Origin: Burkholderiales bacterium | GTDB taxonomy: Bacteria; Pseudomonadota; Gammaproteobacteria; Burkholderiales; Casimicrobiaceae | DNA length: 32,926 bases | Direction: 5' to 3' | Assembly (NCBI GenBank): GCA_020847675.1 | Contig: JADLBN010000067.1 | Location: 1 to 32,926, forward strand | Shown: positions 21,744 to 30,577 of the stretch, piece by piece | How positions within the stretch are numbered: position 1 is the stretch's first letter | How the letters are laid out: each line of letters begins with the position of its first letter | Translations under genes and position numbers: made by a program | Notes under the pieces: model-generated | The model's input: only the letters and a program-made list of their open reading frames with translations | Databases searched by the model: none | What the model was told of the DNA's origin: nothing

Positions 21744-22709
21744 ATGAGACTGCCGCTCCGGTTGGCCGCCCTGTCGCTCGCCCTTGTCGCGGGCGCCTCG
21801 TACGCGCAGGACATCCTGTTCTTCGAAGGCCACGACTTCAACGGCCGCCGCTACGGCGTGAGCTACTCGGTGTCGAACATGAGCGACGCCGGGTTCAACG
21901 ACCGCGCGTCGTCGGTGGTGATCCGCAGCGGCGCCTGGCAACTGTGCACCGACGCGTACTTCCGCGGGCGCTGCGTGACGCTCGAGCCCGGCGAGTACCG
22001 CAACCTGGGCCAGATGGGACTCTCGAACCAGGTGTCCTCGGCGCGGCAGGTGGGCGGCGGCTCCTGGGGCGGCGGGTCGCGCGGCACCGTGACCCTCTAC
22101 GAGGATTACAGCCTCCGCGGGCGCTCCTACAGCGTGAACGGTCCGGTCGAGAACCTCGGCCGCACCGATTTCAACGATCGCGCGCGCTCGATGGTCGTCC
22201 AGAGCGGCACCTGGGAACTGTGCGCCGACGACCGCTACCGCAACTGCCAGACCTTCGGTCCCGGCGAAGTCGCCAACCTGGGCTACCTCGCCGGGCAGGT
22301 GTCGTCGCTGCGCCCGGTGGGCGGTTCGGGAGGCGGCGGCTGGGGTGGCTCGGGAGACGGTGGTTCGGGAGGGGGACGACCTCCGCCGGGCTGGGGCGAC
22401 CAGGCGCGCGCCGTGCTCTACGAACACCCGGGCTTCGGCGGGCGGAGCTTCGCGATGAACGACGAAGTCGTCGACAATTTCGCGCGCTCGGGCTTCAACG
22501 ACCGCGCCGCGTCGCTGCGCGTCGAGCGCGGCTACTGGATGTTCTGCAGCGACTCGGAGTTCCGCGGCACCTGCCGAACCTTCGGGCCGGGCGACTATCC
22601 GTCGCTGGGCGGCGGACTCGAGCGGCAGATCTCGTCGGGGCGGCGCATCCACAACGACTACCCGTACCGCAACAACCCCGACTGGGCGAACGAGTACTCG
22701 CAGCAATGA
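21744..22709 (+). CDS. Exported protein with three beta/gamma-crystallin domains
   Basis: 321 residues with a signal peptide (cleavage likely after SYA, before QDILFFEG). Three beta/gamma-crystallin domains follow: about 23-103, 113-195 and 225-305. Each has the Tyr/Phe-rich first Greek key (EGHDFNGRRY, EDYSLRGRSY, EHPGFGGRSF) and the metal-binding loop FNDRA-x-S. The first, NDRASS, meets the N/D-N/D-x-x-S/T-S calcium consensus exactly; the other two (NDRARS, NDRAAS) deviate at one place. Gly-rich linkers separate the domains, the second very long. Cys pairs in domains 1-3 (LCTD...RGRC, LCAD...RNC, FCSD...RGTC) could form disulfides. Likely a stable, Ca-binding extracellular or periplasmic structural protein. 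Its stop overlaps the start of the next gene. Confidence 0.9.
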   Translation: MRLPLRLAALSLALVAGASYAQDILFFEGHDFNGRRYGVSYSVSNMSDAGFNDRASSVVIRSGAWQLCTDAYFRGRCVTLEPGEYRNLGQMGLSNQVSSARQVGGGSWGGGSRGTVTLYEDYSLRGRSYSVNGPVENLGRTDFNDRARSMVVQSGTWELCADDRYRNCQTFGPGEVANLGYLAGQVSSLRPVGGSGGGGWGGSGDGGSGGGRPPPGWGDQARAVLYEHPGFGGRSFAMNDEVVDNFARSGFNDRAASLRVERGYWMFCSDSEFRGTCRTFGPGDYPSLGGGLERQISSGRRIHNDYPYRNNPDWANEYSQQ

Positions 22710-23191
22710 CCGGATCCGCACACGGCCGAATCGTCGACGACATCGACGGCCTGAGGCGCATCCTCGCGCGCCATCGCACGATCGCGGTGGTCGGCCTATC
22801 GGCGCACTGGCACCGGCCGTCCTACTTCGCGGCCAAGTACATGCTCGACCACGGCTACCGCGTCGTTCCGGTGAACCCGCAGTACTCCGAGGTGCTGGGC
22901 CAGCGGTGCTACCCGTCGGTCGAGGCGATCCCCGGCCCGGTGGACATCGTCGATGCGTTCCGGCGCGCCCCCGAGATGCCCGCGCTCGCGCGCGAAGCGG
23001 TGGCGAAGGGCGCGAAGGTGTTCTGGATGCAACTCGGCATCAAGAACGACGAGGCCGCCCGCATCGCCATGGCAGGCGGCCTCGACGTGGTCGCCAACCG
23101 CTGCGTGAAGATCGAGCACGCGCGCATCCTGGGCGGCCTCAACTGGTGCGGAGTGAACACCGGCGTGATCTCGGCGCGGCGGCCATCATGA
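22706..23191 (+). CDS. CoA-binding domain protein (YccU-like)
   Basis: A 161-residue cytosolic protein with a single Rossmann-type CoA-binding domain: TIAVVGLSAHWHRPSYFAA (nucleotide-binding loop), YRVVPVNPQY, GPVDIVDAFRRAPEMPALA, KVFWMQLGIKNDEAA and ANRCVKIEH are the conserved blocks of the YccU family. The cellular role of this family is not well defined. The ATG at 22706 overlaps the TGA of the crystallin-domain gene (ATGA), so the two are probably translated together, although no functional link is known. Confidence 0.88.
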   Translation: MTGSAHGRIVDDIDGLRRILARHRTIAVVGLSAHWHRPSYFAAKYMLDHGYRVVPVNPQYSEVLGQRCYPSVEAIPGPVDIVDAFRRAPEMPALAREAVAKGAKVFWMQLGIKNDEAARIAMAGGLDVVANRCVKIEHARILGGLNWCGVNTGVISARRPS

Positions 23192-23207
23192 CTGCGCCGG
23201 AATCAGA

Positions 23208-23226
23208 TCCGGTGTCAGACACCGGA
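23208..23226. repeat. Palindrome TCCGGTGTCAGACACCGGA upstream of metY
   Basis: A perfect 9-bp inverted repeat around a single central base. Its core GGTGTCAGACACC (23211-23223) is the same 13-bp palindrome as in the array at 31356-31465. It lies exactly where the -35 region of metY would be, relative to the TAGAAT at 23233. It can be an operator or a dispersed repeat. Confidence 0.75.
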
Positions 23227-23232
23227 TGCCGG

Positions 23233-23238
23233 TAGAAT
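23233..23238 (+). promoter_or_regulatory. Candidate -10 (TAGAAT) of metY
   Basis: TAGAAT with 9 nt to the ATG at 23248, so the leader would be only a few nucleotides. A consensus -35 is not seen; the expected position falls inside the palindrome 23208-23226. Confidence 0.4.
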
Positions 23239-23247
23239 CCCGGTCCC

Positions 23248-24537
23248 ATGTCCGACCACGTCTTCGGTTTCGACACGCTCTGTCTCCACGCCGGACAGAT
23301 TCCGGACGCGGCGACCGGCGCGCGCGCGCTGCCGATCTACCAGACGACGTCGTTCGTCTTCGACAGCGCGGACCACGCGGCGTCGCTCTTCAACCTGCAG
23401 ACCTTCGGCAACGTCTACTCGCGCATCAGCAACCCGACGGTGGCCGCGCTCGAGGAGCGCATCGCGGCGCTCGAAGGCGGGCGCGCAGCGCTCGCTTGCG
23501 CGACCGGCATGGCGGCACAGACCGTGGCGCTCCTGACGCTTGCGCGGCAGGGCGACCACATCGTCGCGGCGCGCACGCTCTACGGCGGCACCTTCTCGCA
23601 GTTCGCGGTCACGTTCGCCCAGTTCGGCATCGACGCGACGTTCGTCGATCCCGGCGACACGGCCGCGTTCCGCGCGGCGCTCACGCCGCGCACGAAGGCG
23701 ATCTACGCGGAGACGATCGGCAACCCGCAGTTGAACGTCTGCGACATCGCGGCGCTCGCGGGGATCGCGCACGGAGCGGGCATCCCGCTCGTGATCGACA
23801 ACACGATGGCGTCGCCGTACCTGTGCCGTCCGTTCGAGCACGGCGCGGACCTAGTCGTCCACTCGGTGACCAAGTACCTCGGCGGCCACGGGACGACGAT
23901 GGGCGGCATCGTGGTCGAGTCGGGGAAGTTCCCGTGGGACAACGGCAACTTCCCGCAGATGACCGAGCCCTCGCGCGGCTACCACGGCGTGCGCTTCTAC
24001 GAGACCTTCGGCGACTTCGGCTTCACGATGAAGGCGCGCATGGAGACGATGCGCACGCTCGGGCCGTCGCTCTCCCCGTTCTCGGCCTTCCTGCTCCTGC
24101 AGGGCGTCGAGACGCTGCACCTGCGAATGCCCCGCCACAGCGAGGCGGCGATGACGGTCGCGAAGCACCTCGCCGCGCACCCTGCGGTCGCCTGGGTACG
24201 CTACCCGGGACTCCCGGGACAGGCCGACGAAGCCCTGGTCCGGCGCTACCTTCCAAAGGGTGCCGGCGGCATCCTGACCTTCGGCGTGAAGGGCGGCGCG
24301 AAGGCGGGCGAGAGGGTGATCGAGGGCGTCCGTTTCCTGTCGCACCTCGCCAACGTGGGCGACGCGAAATCGCTCATCATCCATCCGGCCTCGACCACCC
24401 ACCGGCAACTCGACGAGGCGGAGCAGCGCGCCGCCGGCGTGTCGCCGGAGATGATCCGGCTGTCGGTCGGCCTCGAGTCGGTCGACGATATCCTGTGGGA
24501 CCTCGACCAGGCCCTCGCCCGTTCGGAGGCGGCGTAA
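23248..24537 (+). CDS. metY: O-acetylhomoserine sulfhydrylase (aminocarboxypropyltransferase)
   Basis: A 429-residue cytosolic PLP enzyme of the Cys/Met metabolism family. It makes homocysteine directly from O-acetylhomoserine (or a related ester) and sulfide. FDTLCLHAGQIPD at the start, YSRISNPTVAALEERIAALE, the PLP-phosphate region ATGMAAQT, LVIDNTMASPY and the Schiff-base Lys in HSVTKYLGGHG (K209) are all present. The length of about 430 and the insert WDNGNFPQMTEPSRGYHG favour MetY over MetZ or cystathionine synthases (380-400). The promoter region contains a palindrome. It is followed by dsbB with a 1-nt overlap (TAATG). Sulfur assimilation next to disulfide formation is probably coincidental. 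Confidence 0.94.
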   Translation: MSDHVFGFDTLCLHAGQIPDAATGARALPIYQTTSFVFDSADHAASLFNLQTFGNVYSRISNPTVAALEERIAALEGGRAALACATGMAAQTVALLTLARQGDHIVAARTLYGGTFSQFAVTFAQFGIDATFVDPGDTAAFRAALTPRTKAIYAETIGNPQLNVCDIAALAGIAHGAGIPLVIDNTMASPYLCRPFEHGADLVVHSVTKYLGGHGTTMGGIVVESGKFPWDNGNFPQMTEPSRGYHGVRFYETFGDFGFTMKARMETMRTLGPSLSPFSAFLLLQGVETLHLRMPRHSEAAMTVAKHLAAHPAVAWVRYPGLPGQADEALVRRYLPKGAGGILTFGVKGGAKAGERVIEGVRFLSHLANVGDAKSLIIHPASTTHRQLDEAEQRAAGVSPEMIRLSVGLESVDDILWDLDQALARSEAA

Positions 24538-25187
24538 TGGAACGCTACGGAATGCCCCTGCCCTGGGTCGGCCTCGTCGTCGCGCTGGCCGTGCTGCTGC
24601 AGCAGGCGATCTCGATCCTGCAGGGCGGCGGCGAGTCGTTCCCGTTCGCGATCTGGCAGATCGCCGTCATGGCGCTCGGCCTCACGTCGCTCGCGCTGAT
24701 CCTGATGCCGCGCCGGCGGCTCGCCTTCGCCCTCGGCTTCCTGTTCTGCGCCGGGTTGCTCGGCTGGGCGTTCTGGCTGCAGTACGGCGAGGGGCTCGAG
24801 CCCTGTCCGCTGTGCATGTTCCAGCGCCTGGTGTTCGTCGTGATCGGCGTGATCTTCCTCGTCGGCACCTTCCACCAGCCCGGCCGCGTCGGCGCGTGGA
24901 TCTACGCACTGCTGCTCCTCGTCGCCGCGGGCGTGGGCGCGGGACTCGCCGGCCGGCAGGTGTGGCTGCAGTCGCTGCCCAAGGACCAGGTCCCGGCCTG
25001 CGGCATGGGGCTCTCCTACATGATGGACACGATGCCGTTCTTCGACGTGATCAGCCGCGTGCTCGAGGGCACCGGGGAGTGCGCGGAGAAGGCCTGGGTG
25101 TTCCTCGGGCTGTCGATCGCGGGCTGGACGCTCGCGATCTTCGTCGCGATCGCTTTCATCGGCATCGCGCTGGTGCGCAAGGACTGA
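24537..25187 (+). CDS. dsbB: Disulfide bond formation protein DsbB with extra N-terminal membrane hairpin
   Basis: A 216-residue inner-membrane protein that reoxidises DsbA and passes electrons to quinone. The first periplasmic pair is C90-x-x-C93 (LEPCPLCMFQR); the second is C155 (VPACGMG) and C182 (GTGECAEKAWVFLG). Four helices form the usual core from about residue 62. The first 56 residues form two more hydrophobic segments not found in the standard 160-180-residue DsbB. The ATG at 24537 overlaps the metY stop and has a GGAGG site upstream, so it looks genuine. An internal ATG at 24705 (MPRRRLAFALGF) matches the normal DsbB N-terminus but has no ribosome-binding site. Confidence 0.93.
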   Translation: MERYGMPLPWVGLVVALAVLLQQAISILQGGGESFPFAIWQIAVMALGLTSLALILMPRRRLAFALGFLFCAGLLGWAFWLQYGEGLEPCPLCMFQRLVFVVIGVIFLVGTFHQPGRVGAWIYALLLLVAAGVGAGLAGRQVWLQSLPKDQVPACGMGLSYMMDTMPFFDVISRVLEGTGECAEKAWVFLGLSIAGWTLAIFVAIAFIGIALVRKD

Positions 25188-25269
25188 TCCGGCTCCGACC
25201 CGCGCGAACGCGACGAAGCCGTTCCGCGCCGCTCCAGCGATCGTCCGGCGGCGCCGCGTGCGCCGGCCG

Positions 25270-26037
25270 CTACTTCGGCGCCATCCGGATCGCGCCGTCG
25301 AGCCGGATCGTCTCGCCGTTCAGCATCGGATTCTCGACGATCGCGCGCACGAGCCGCGCGAACTCGGCGGGCCGCCCGAGCCGCGGCGGAAACGGCACCA
25401 TCCTGCCGAGCGACGCCTGCACCTCGGGCGTCAGGCTCGCCATCATCGGCGTCTCGAAGATCCCCGGTGCAATGGTCATCACTCGGATGCCCTGCCGCGC
25501 GAGTTCGCGCGCGACCGGCAGCGTCATGCCGACGACCGCCGCCTTCGACGCGGCATAGGCGGCCTGCCCGATCTGCCCGTCGAACGCGGCGACTGACGCC
25601 GTGTTCACGATCACGCCGCGCTCGCCTTCGCCATTCGGCTGGTTGCGCTCCATCGCCTGCGCGGCGAGCCGGATCAGGTTGAACGTGCCCACCAGGTTGA
25701 TCGCGATCGCGCGCTGGAAACCCGCGAGCGTGTGCGGCCCGTCCTTGCCGACGATGCGCTCGGCGTGGACGATGCCGGCGCAGTTGACGAGGCCGTGCAC
25801 GGCGCCGAACGCGTCGACGGCCGCCTTCACGGCGGCGGTTCCGCTCGCCTCGTCGGTCACGTCGCAGCGCACGAAGCGCGCCTGCGCGCCGAGTTCCTTC
25901 GCGAGCGCAGCGCCTTCATCGGCCTTGAGGTCGGCGAGGACGACGCGGCCGCCGGCGCCGGCGACCATCCGCGCGGTCGCCGCCCCCAGGCCCGACGCCC
26001 CACCCGAGACGAGGAACACGCTGCCGCGGAGATCCAC
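25270..26037 (-). CDS. Short-chain dehydrogenase (3-hydroxyacyl-CoA dehydrogenase type 2-like)
   Basis: A 255-residue cytosolic NAD(H) enzyme. VSGGASGLG (about residues 10-18) binds the cofactor, D35 in VLADLK points to NAD preference, and CDVTDE, VNCAGI, catalytic S148 (NTASVAAF) and Y161-x-x-x-K165 (YAASK) complete the classical SDR site. The C-terminal pattern [16 protein letters not shown] is that of 17-beta-HSD10 / 3-hydroxy-2-methylbutyryl-CoA dehydrogenases, so oxidation of a 3-hydroxyacyl-CoA is the best guess. GTG at 26037 starts 3 nt after the qmcA stop, so it is the last gene of the nfeD-qmcA-SDR operon. Confidence 0.9.
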   Translation of the reverse strand: MDLRGSVFLVSGGASGLGAATARMVAGAGGRVVLADLKADEGAALAKELGAQARFVRCDVTDEASGTAAVKAAVDAFGAVHGLVNCAGIVHAERIVGKDGPHTLAGFQRAIAINLVGTFNLIRLAAQAMERNQPNGEGERGVIVNTASVAAFDGQIGQAAYAASKAAVVGMTLPVARELARQGIRVMTIAPGIFETPMMASLTPEVQASLGRMVPFPPRLGRPAEFARLVRAIVENPMLNGETIRLDGAIRMAPK

Positions 26038-26040
26038 GCT

Positions 26041-26979
26041 TCAGCCCCCCTGCTTCGGACCCGGTTGCCGGATCACCGACATCGCGGTCGCGATCATGCC
26101 GGCGACGTCCGCCGCGTTGGTGGGAAGGATCATCGTGTTGGCCTTCACCGCGAGGTTTCCGAACGCGCTCACGTACTGCTCGGCGATCTTGAAGTTGACC
26201 GACTGCAGGCCCCCCGGGCCTTCGATCGCCTCGGCGACCTGCCGGATCGCCTTGGCGTTCGCTTCGGCGAGCGCGAGGATCGCGGCCGCCTGCCCCTGCG
26301 CGTTGTTGATCTCCGCCTGCTTCTCGCCTTCCGATTGCGCGATCGCGGCCTCGCGCGCGCCGACCGCGAGGTTGATCTGCTCCTGCTTCTTGCCCTCCGA
26401 GGTCGCGATGACCGCGCGCTTCTCGCGCTCGGCGGTGATCTGCGCCTGCATCGCGCGCAGGATCTCGGCCGGCGGCGTCAGGTCCTTGATCTCGTAACGC
26501 AGCACCTTGACGCCCCAGTTGAGCGCCGCCTCGTCGAGCGCGGCGACCACGTTCGCGTTGATCTGCTCGCGCTCCTCGAACGTGCGGTCGAGTTCCATGC
26601 GCCCGATGATGCTCCGGAGTGTCGTCTGCGCGAGTTGCGTGATCGCGATGATGTAGTTCGACGAGCCGTAGCTCGCGAGCTTGGGGTCGGTCACCTGGAA
26701 GTAGAGGATGCCGTCGACCTGGAGCTGCGTGTTGTCCTTGGTGATGCAGATCTGCGACGGCACGTCGAGCGGGATCTCGCGCAGGTCGTGCCGGAACGCG
26801 ACGCGGTCGACGAACGGGATCACGAAGTTGAGCCCCGGCTCGAGCACCGCGTAGAAGCGGCCGACGCGCTCGACGACCCACGCGTGCTGCTGCGGCACGA
26901 CGCGGATCGCCCGGACGATGACCATGATCGCGACGACGAACAGCGCGACGGTGAAGAGCGACGAGCCAATCCCGAACAT
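26041..26979 (-). CDS. qmcA: SPFH/Band 7 protein, paraslipin type
   Basis: A 312-residue protein with one N-terminal membrane helix (SLFTVALFVVAIMVIVRAI) and a stomatin-like SPFH domain: VVPQQHAWVVERVGRFYAVL, EPGLNFVIPFVDRV, TKDNTQLQVDGILYFQV and GRMELDRTFEERE are family hallmarks. A long Ala/Glu/Gln-rich coiled coil (QAQITAEREKRAVIATSEGK onwards) follows and would drive ring-like assembly in the membrane. It probably organises membrane microdomains or supports membrane protein quality control. It lies 28 nt downstream of the nfeD-like gene; the two families are regularly paired and are thought to act together. Confidence 0.93.
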   Translation of the reverse strand: MFGIGSSLFTVALFVVAIMVIVRAIRVVPQQHAWVVERVGRFYAVLEPGLNFVIPFVDRVAFRHDLREIPLDVPSQICITKDNTQLQVDGILYFQVTDPKLASYGSSNYIIAITQLAQTTLRSIIGRMELDRTFEEREQINANVVAALDEAALNWGVKVLRYEIKDLTPPAEILRAMQAQITAEREKRAVIATSEGKKQEQINLAVGAREAAIAQSEGEKQAEINNAQGQAAAILALAEANAKAIRQVAEAIEGPGGLQSVNFKIAEQYVSAFGNLAVKANTMILPTNAADVAGMIATAMSVIRQPGPKQGG

Positions 26980-27007
26980 CGGTGGGGTCCCTTCGGGGAA
27001 TGCCGCG

Positions 27008-27424
27008 TCAGGCGCGGCGGTCGGCGACGACGAGGGTCGAGCCCCGCGTCGCCACGATGAACATCGTCTCGGCGCGCGGCGTGTCGGGCGTCGCGAGTTC
27101 CGCCGTCCACTGCGTGCCGCGGTAGTTGACGCGCGCGGTGCCGTCGTCGTTCCAGCCCTGGACCCGGACCGTCTGGCCTACGTCGAGCGGCGCCGGGGCC
27201 GGCGGGAGCGCGCGCTGCAGGCGCCAGCGGTGCGCCGCGATGGTGAGGGCCACGCCGGAGACGGCGGCAACGGTCAACTGCACCGGCACCGAGGCGCCGA
27301 CCGACGCGGCGATCCCTCCGATCGCGAGCGCGACACCGACCGCGAGCAGGTAGAAGGTGCCCGTCACCAGTTCGGCGCCGATCAGCACCGCCGCTGCGAT
27401 CCACCAGTACCAGAGTGCGTTCAT
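27008..27424 (-). CDS. NfeD-like membrane protein
   Basis: A 138-residue protein of the short NfeD type. Hydrophobic helices (ALWYWWIAAAVLIGAELVTG, TFYLLAVGVALAIGGIAASV, VQLTVAAVSGVALTIAAHRW) are followed by a small C-terminal OB-fold domain (GQTVRVQGWNDDGTARVNYR, then GTQWTAEL). The start at 27424 (MNALWYWW) is chosen because it begins directly at the first helix. It is the first gene of a minus-strand operon with qmcA, its usual functional partner. It is divergent from the fmdB-like gene across 188 bp. Confidence 0.88.
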   Translation of the reverse strand: MNALWYWWIAAAVLIGAELVTGTFYLLAVGVALAIGGIAASVGASVPVQLTVAAVSGVALTIAAHRWRLQRALPPAPAPLDVGQTVRVQGWNDDGTARVNYRGTQWTAELATPDTPRAETMFIVATRGSTLVVADRRA

Positions 27425-27530
27425 GGCCGCGTCGAATCCTGTCGCCGGTCTCCCGGCCGAGCATAAATCAAGTTGAAGGGCCCCGTGCGAACCCACATCT
27501 GGGCGGAAAGCGCGTTCGCCAAGGGCCGGC

Positions 27531-27559
27531 TCGACCGGCAAGCGCGGCCGCGCTATAAT
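27531..27559 (+). promoter_or_regulatory. Sigma70-type promoter of the fmdB-DUF502-aspS operon
   Basis: A perfect -10 TATAAT at 27554-27559 with TCGACC (four of six -35 positions) at 27531-27536 and a 17-nt spacer. It is the best promoter match in the window. The transcript would start near 27567 and leave a leader of about 45 nt before the ATG at 27613. Confidence 0.65.
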
Positions 27560-27612
27560 TCTCGTTTCGAATCAAACGCTTTGGGCGCCCACGCGCCCCT
27601 CGGGAGCCCCCG

Positions 27613-27963
27613 ATGCCGATCTATGCCTATCGCTGCACCGCGTGCGGCCACCAGCACGATGCGCTGCAGAAACTCTCCGAGGCAGCGCTCGTCGACTGCC
27701 CGGCCTGCCACGCGCCCGCGCTGACGAAGCTCCTGACCGCTCCCGGGTTCCAGCTGAAAGGCAGCGGCTGGTACGCGACCGACTTCAAGAGCGGCCAGAA
27801 GCCGCCCGCGGGCGGCGAGGCCAAGCCCGACGCGAAGACCGAATCCGGGGGTGCCTCGGAGTCGAAGAGCGAATCGGGCAGCACGACGAAGGGCGACTCC
27901 AAAAGCGAGGCGCCGGCCGCCTCCACCTCCGGCGGCTGCGGGTCGGGCTGTTCCTGCCACTGA
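27613..27963 (+). CDS. FmdB-family zinc ribbon protein
   Basis: A 116-residue protein. The N-terminal MPIYAYRCTACGHQHDALQK plus CPACHAPALTKLL forms the classical FmdB zinc ribbon with two CxxC knuckles. The middle is a low-complexity Ser/Gly/Lys/Glu stretch and the C-terminus is Cys-rich (GGCGSGCSCH), as in many betaproteobacterial members. The family is implicated in regulation, but its molecular role is not established. It is the first gene after a strong promoter; DUF502 and aspS follow on the same strand. Confidence 0.9.
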   Translation: MPIYAYRCTACGHQHDALQKLSEAALVDCPACHAPALTKLLTAPGFQLKGSGWYATDFKSGQKPPAGGEAKPDAKTESGGASESKSESGSTTKGDSKSEAPAASTSGGCGSGCSCH

Positions 27964-27986
27964 TCGGCGATGCGCGAAGCCGCCCC

Positions 27987-28649
27987 ATGAAGCGCTACCT
28001 GATCGCCGGGCTCCTCGTCTGGGCTCCGCTCGGCATCACGATCTGGGTGCTGCATTTCCTCGTGTCGACGCTCGACCAGACGCTCGGCCTCCTGCCCGAC
28101 GCGTGGCAGCCGGACCGGCTGCTCGGGTTCCACGTGCCGGGACTGGGCGTCCTGCTGTCGTTCGTGATCCTGCTCGTCACCGGCGTGATCGCCGCGAACA
28201 TCCTCGGCGCGCGGCTCATCACGATCTGGGAATCGCTGCTCGGCCGCATTCCGGTCGTCAAGTCGATCTACTCGTCGGTGAAGCAGGTGAGCGACACGCT
28301 CCTCTCCGACAAGGGAAACGCGTTCCGCAAGGCGCTCCTGGTCGAATTTCCCCGGGAGGGCAGCTGGACGATCGCGTTCCTCACCGGCACGCCCGACCGT
28401 TCGGTCACCCCTCACCTCGCGGGCGAGTACGTGAGCGTCTACGTGCCGACCACGCCGAACCCGACCGGCGGCTACTTCGTGATGCTGCCGCGCTCGCGCG
28501 TGCGCGAACTCGACATGACGGTCGACGAGGCGCTCAAGTACATCATCTCGATGGGCGTCGTGGGGCCGAAGAACGGCCTGCCCCCGCCGCCGGCGCCCTC
28601 GACCGAGCGGACGGCCGCTGCCGACGCCGCGGTCGCCTCGCGAAACTGA
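27987..28649 (+). CDS. DUF502 family membrane protein
   Basis: A 220-residue protein with two N-terminal membrane helices ([20 protein letters not shown] and [20 protein letters not shown]) and a conserved soluble half: [39 protein letters not shown] and [20 protein letters not shown] are the signature blocks of DUF502. Its function is unknown. It sits 23 nt after the fmdB-like gene and 97 nt before aspS, a neighbourhood often kept in betaproteobacteria. Confidence 0.93.
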   Translation: MKRYLIAGLLVWAPLGITIWVLHFLVSTLDQTLGLLPDAWQPDRLLGFHVPGLGVLLSFVILLVTGVIAANILGARLITIWESLLGRIPVVKSIYSSVKQVSDTLLSDKGNAFRKALLVEFPREGSWTIAFLTGTPDRSVTPHLAGEYVSVYVPTTPNPTGGYFVMLPRSRVRELDMTVDEALKYIISMGVVGPKNGLPPPPAPSTERTAAADAAVASRN

Positions 28650-28746
28650 CCCGACCCTCGCGGCCCGTGGCGCCCCCGCCGGGTCGCCGCGCGACCGCAC
28701 CGCTCCTTCCTGCAATCTCCCTGCGCATCGCTTCCGGAGTGACGAC

Positions 28747-30537
28747 GTGAAACGCACCGACTACTGCGGCCGCATCGACCGCCGCCACCTCGACCGGACC
28801 GTGACGCTCGCGGGCTGGGTCCATCGCCGCCGCGACCACGGCGGCGTCATCTTCATCGACCTGCGCGACCGCGAGGGCCTCGTCCAGGTCGTCTGCGACC
28901 CCGACCGCGCGGCGACTTTCGCCGCCGCAGAGAAGCTGCGCAACGAGTTCTGCCTGCGCGTTACCGGCCTCGTGCGGGCCAGGCCCGAAGGCACGGTCAA
29001 CGCCGCGCTCGTCTCCGGCGAAATCGAAGTGCTCGCGCACGAGATCGAGATCCTCAACGCCTCTGCGACCCCGCCGTTCCCCCTCGACGACAGCGAGAAC
29101 CTGTCCGAGACGGTGCGGCTCGAGCACCGCGTGCTCGACCTGCGCCGGCCGGCGATGCAGAGGAACCTGATGATCCGCTACAAGGCGGCGATGTCCGCGC
29201 GCCGGTACCTGGACGAGCTGGGCTTCGTCGACATCGAGACGCCGTTCCTCTACAAGTCGACGCCCGAGGGCGCGCGCGAGTTCCTCGTGCCCTCGCGCCT
29301 CCACCACGGCCAGTTCTACGCGCTCCCGCAGTCGCCACAGCTGTTCAAGCAGATGCTGATGGTCGCGGGCTTCGACCGCTACTACCAGATCGTCAAGTGC
29401 TTCCGCGACGAGGATCTTCGCTCCGACCGCCAGCCCGAGTTCACGCAGATCGACATCGAGACCTCGTTCCTCGACGAGGAGGAAATCCGGCCGATCATGG
29501 AGGGGCTCGTGCGGCGCATGTTCGCCGATGCGCTCGGCGAGGAGCTTCCGCACCCGTTCCCGACGATGACCTTCGCCGACGCGATGCGCGACTACGGCTC
29601 GGACAAGCCCGACCTCCGCGTCGGCCTCAAGCTCACCGAGCTGACCGACCTCATGAAGGGCGTCGACTTCAAGGTGTTCCGCGCGGCGGCCGAACTCCCG
29701 AACGGCCGCGTGGCGGCGCTCTGTGTTCCCGGCGGCGGCACGCTCACTCGCAAGGAGATCGACGACTACACGGCGTTCGTGGCGATCTACGGCGCGAGGG
29801 GCCTCGCCTACATCAAGGTCAACGACGCCTCGAAGCCGAACGACCAGGGCCTGCAGTCTCCGATCGTCAAGTTCCTGCCCGAGGCGGTGCTGCGCGCGAT
29901 CCTCGAACGCACCGGGGCCAAGGACGGCGACCTCGTCTTCTTCGGCGCCGACAGGGCGAAGGTCGTCAACGACGCGCTCGGCGCGCTCCGCGCCAAGGTC
30001 GGCCACGACCGCGGCTTCGCGAAGGGGCGCTGGAAGCCGCTGTGGGTCGTCGACTTCCCGATGTTCCAGCAGGACGACGCGACCGGCGACTGGGCGGCGA
30101 GCCACCATCCGTTCACCGCGCCGAAGGACGGTCACGAGGACCGCTTCTCCACCGATCCGGGCAACGCGATCGCCAAGGCCTACGACGTCGTGCTGAACGG
30201 CTGGGAAATCGGCGGCGGGTCGGTGCGGATCCACCGGCCCGAGGTGCAGGCGAAGGTGTTCGAGGCGCTCGCGATCAGCCCCGAGGACCAGCGACGCAAG
30301 TTCGGCTTCCTGCTCGACGCGCTGGCCTACGGCGCGCCGCCGCACGGCGGCATCGCGTTCGGGCTCGACCGCATCGCGACGCTCATGTGCGGCGCCGAGT
30401 CGATCCGCGAGGTGATCGCGTTCCCGAAGACGCAGCGCGGACAGGACCTCCTCGTCGACGCGCCGACGCCGGTCACCGAGCAGCAGCTCCGCGACCTGCA
30501 CATCAAGGTGCGCCCGTCCGACGCGATCAAGGCCTGA
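28747..30537 (+). CDS. aspS: Aspartyl-tRNA synthetase (bacterial type)
   Basis: A 596-residue cytosolic class II synthetase that charges tRNA-Asp. The anticodon-binding OB domain lies at the N-terminus ([20 protein letters not shown]). The flipping-loop region is [15 protein letters not shown], motif 2 is [20 protein letters not shown], the bacterial GAD insert domain occupies the middle, and motif 3 is [16 protein letters not shown]. The length is that of bacterial AspRS. The GTG-like context upstream carries a weak ribosome-binding site, but the ATG gives the standard MKRTDYCG-type start. It belongs to the fmdB-DUF502-aspS operon. The gene after it is an RNase/inhibitor pair, and nudB comes only after that. 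Confidence 0.98.
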   Translation: MKRTDYCGRIDRRHLDRTVTLAGWVHRRRDHGGVIFIDLRDREGLVQVVCDPDRAATFAAAEKLRNEFCLRVTGLVRARPEGTVNAALVSGEIEVLAHEIEILNASATPPFPLDDSENLSETVRLEHRVLDLRRPAMQRNLMIRYKAAMSARRYLDELGFVDIETPFLYKSTPEGAREFLVPSRLHHGQFYALPQSPQLFKQMLMVAGFDRYYQIVKCFRDEDLRSDRQPEFTQIDIETSFLDEEEIRPIMEGLVRRMFADALGEELPHPFPTMTFADAMRDYGSDKPDLRVGLKLTELTDLMKGVDFKVFRAAAELPNGRVAALCVPGGGTLTRKEIDDYTAFVAIYGARGLAYIKVNDASKPNDQGLQSPIVKFLPEAVLRAILERTGAKDGDLVFFGADRAKVVNDALGALRAKVGHDRGFAKGRWKPLWVVDFPMFQQDDATGDWAASHHPFTAPKDGHEDRFSTDPGNAIAKAYDVVLNGWEIGGGSVRIHRPEVQAKVFEALAISPEDQRRKFGFLLDALAYGAPPHGGIAFGLDRIATLMCGAESIREVIAFPKTQRGQDLLVDAPTPVTEQQLRDLHIKVRPSDAIKA

Positions 30538-30565
30538 CCGGACCCTCGTCGGAAGCGTGTTGCGC

Positions 30566-30571
30566 TACACT
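30566..30571 (+). promoter_or_regulatory. Candidate -10 (TACACT) of the secreted RNase gene
   Basis: TACACT lies 6 nt before the ATG at 30578, so the RNase transcript may begin at or next to the start codon, separate from aspS. The -35 is poor. Confidence 0.3.
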
Positions 30572-30577
30572 GGCCCG

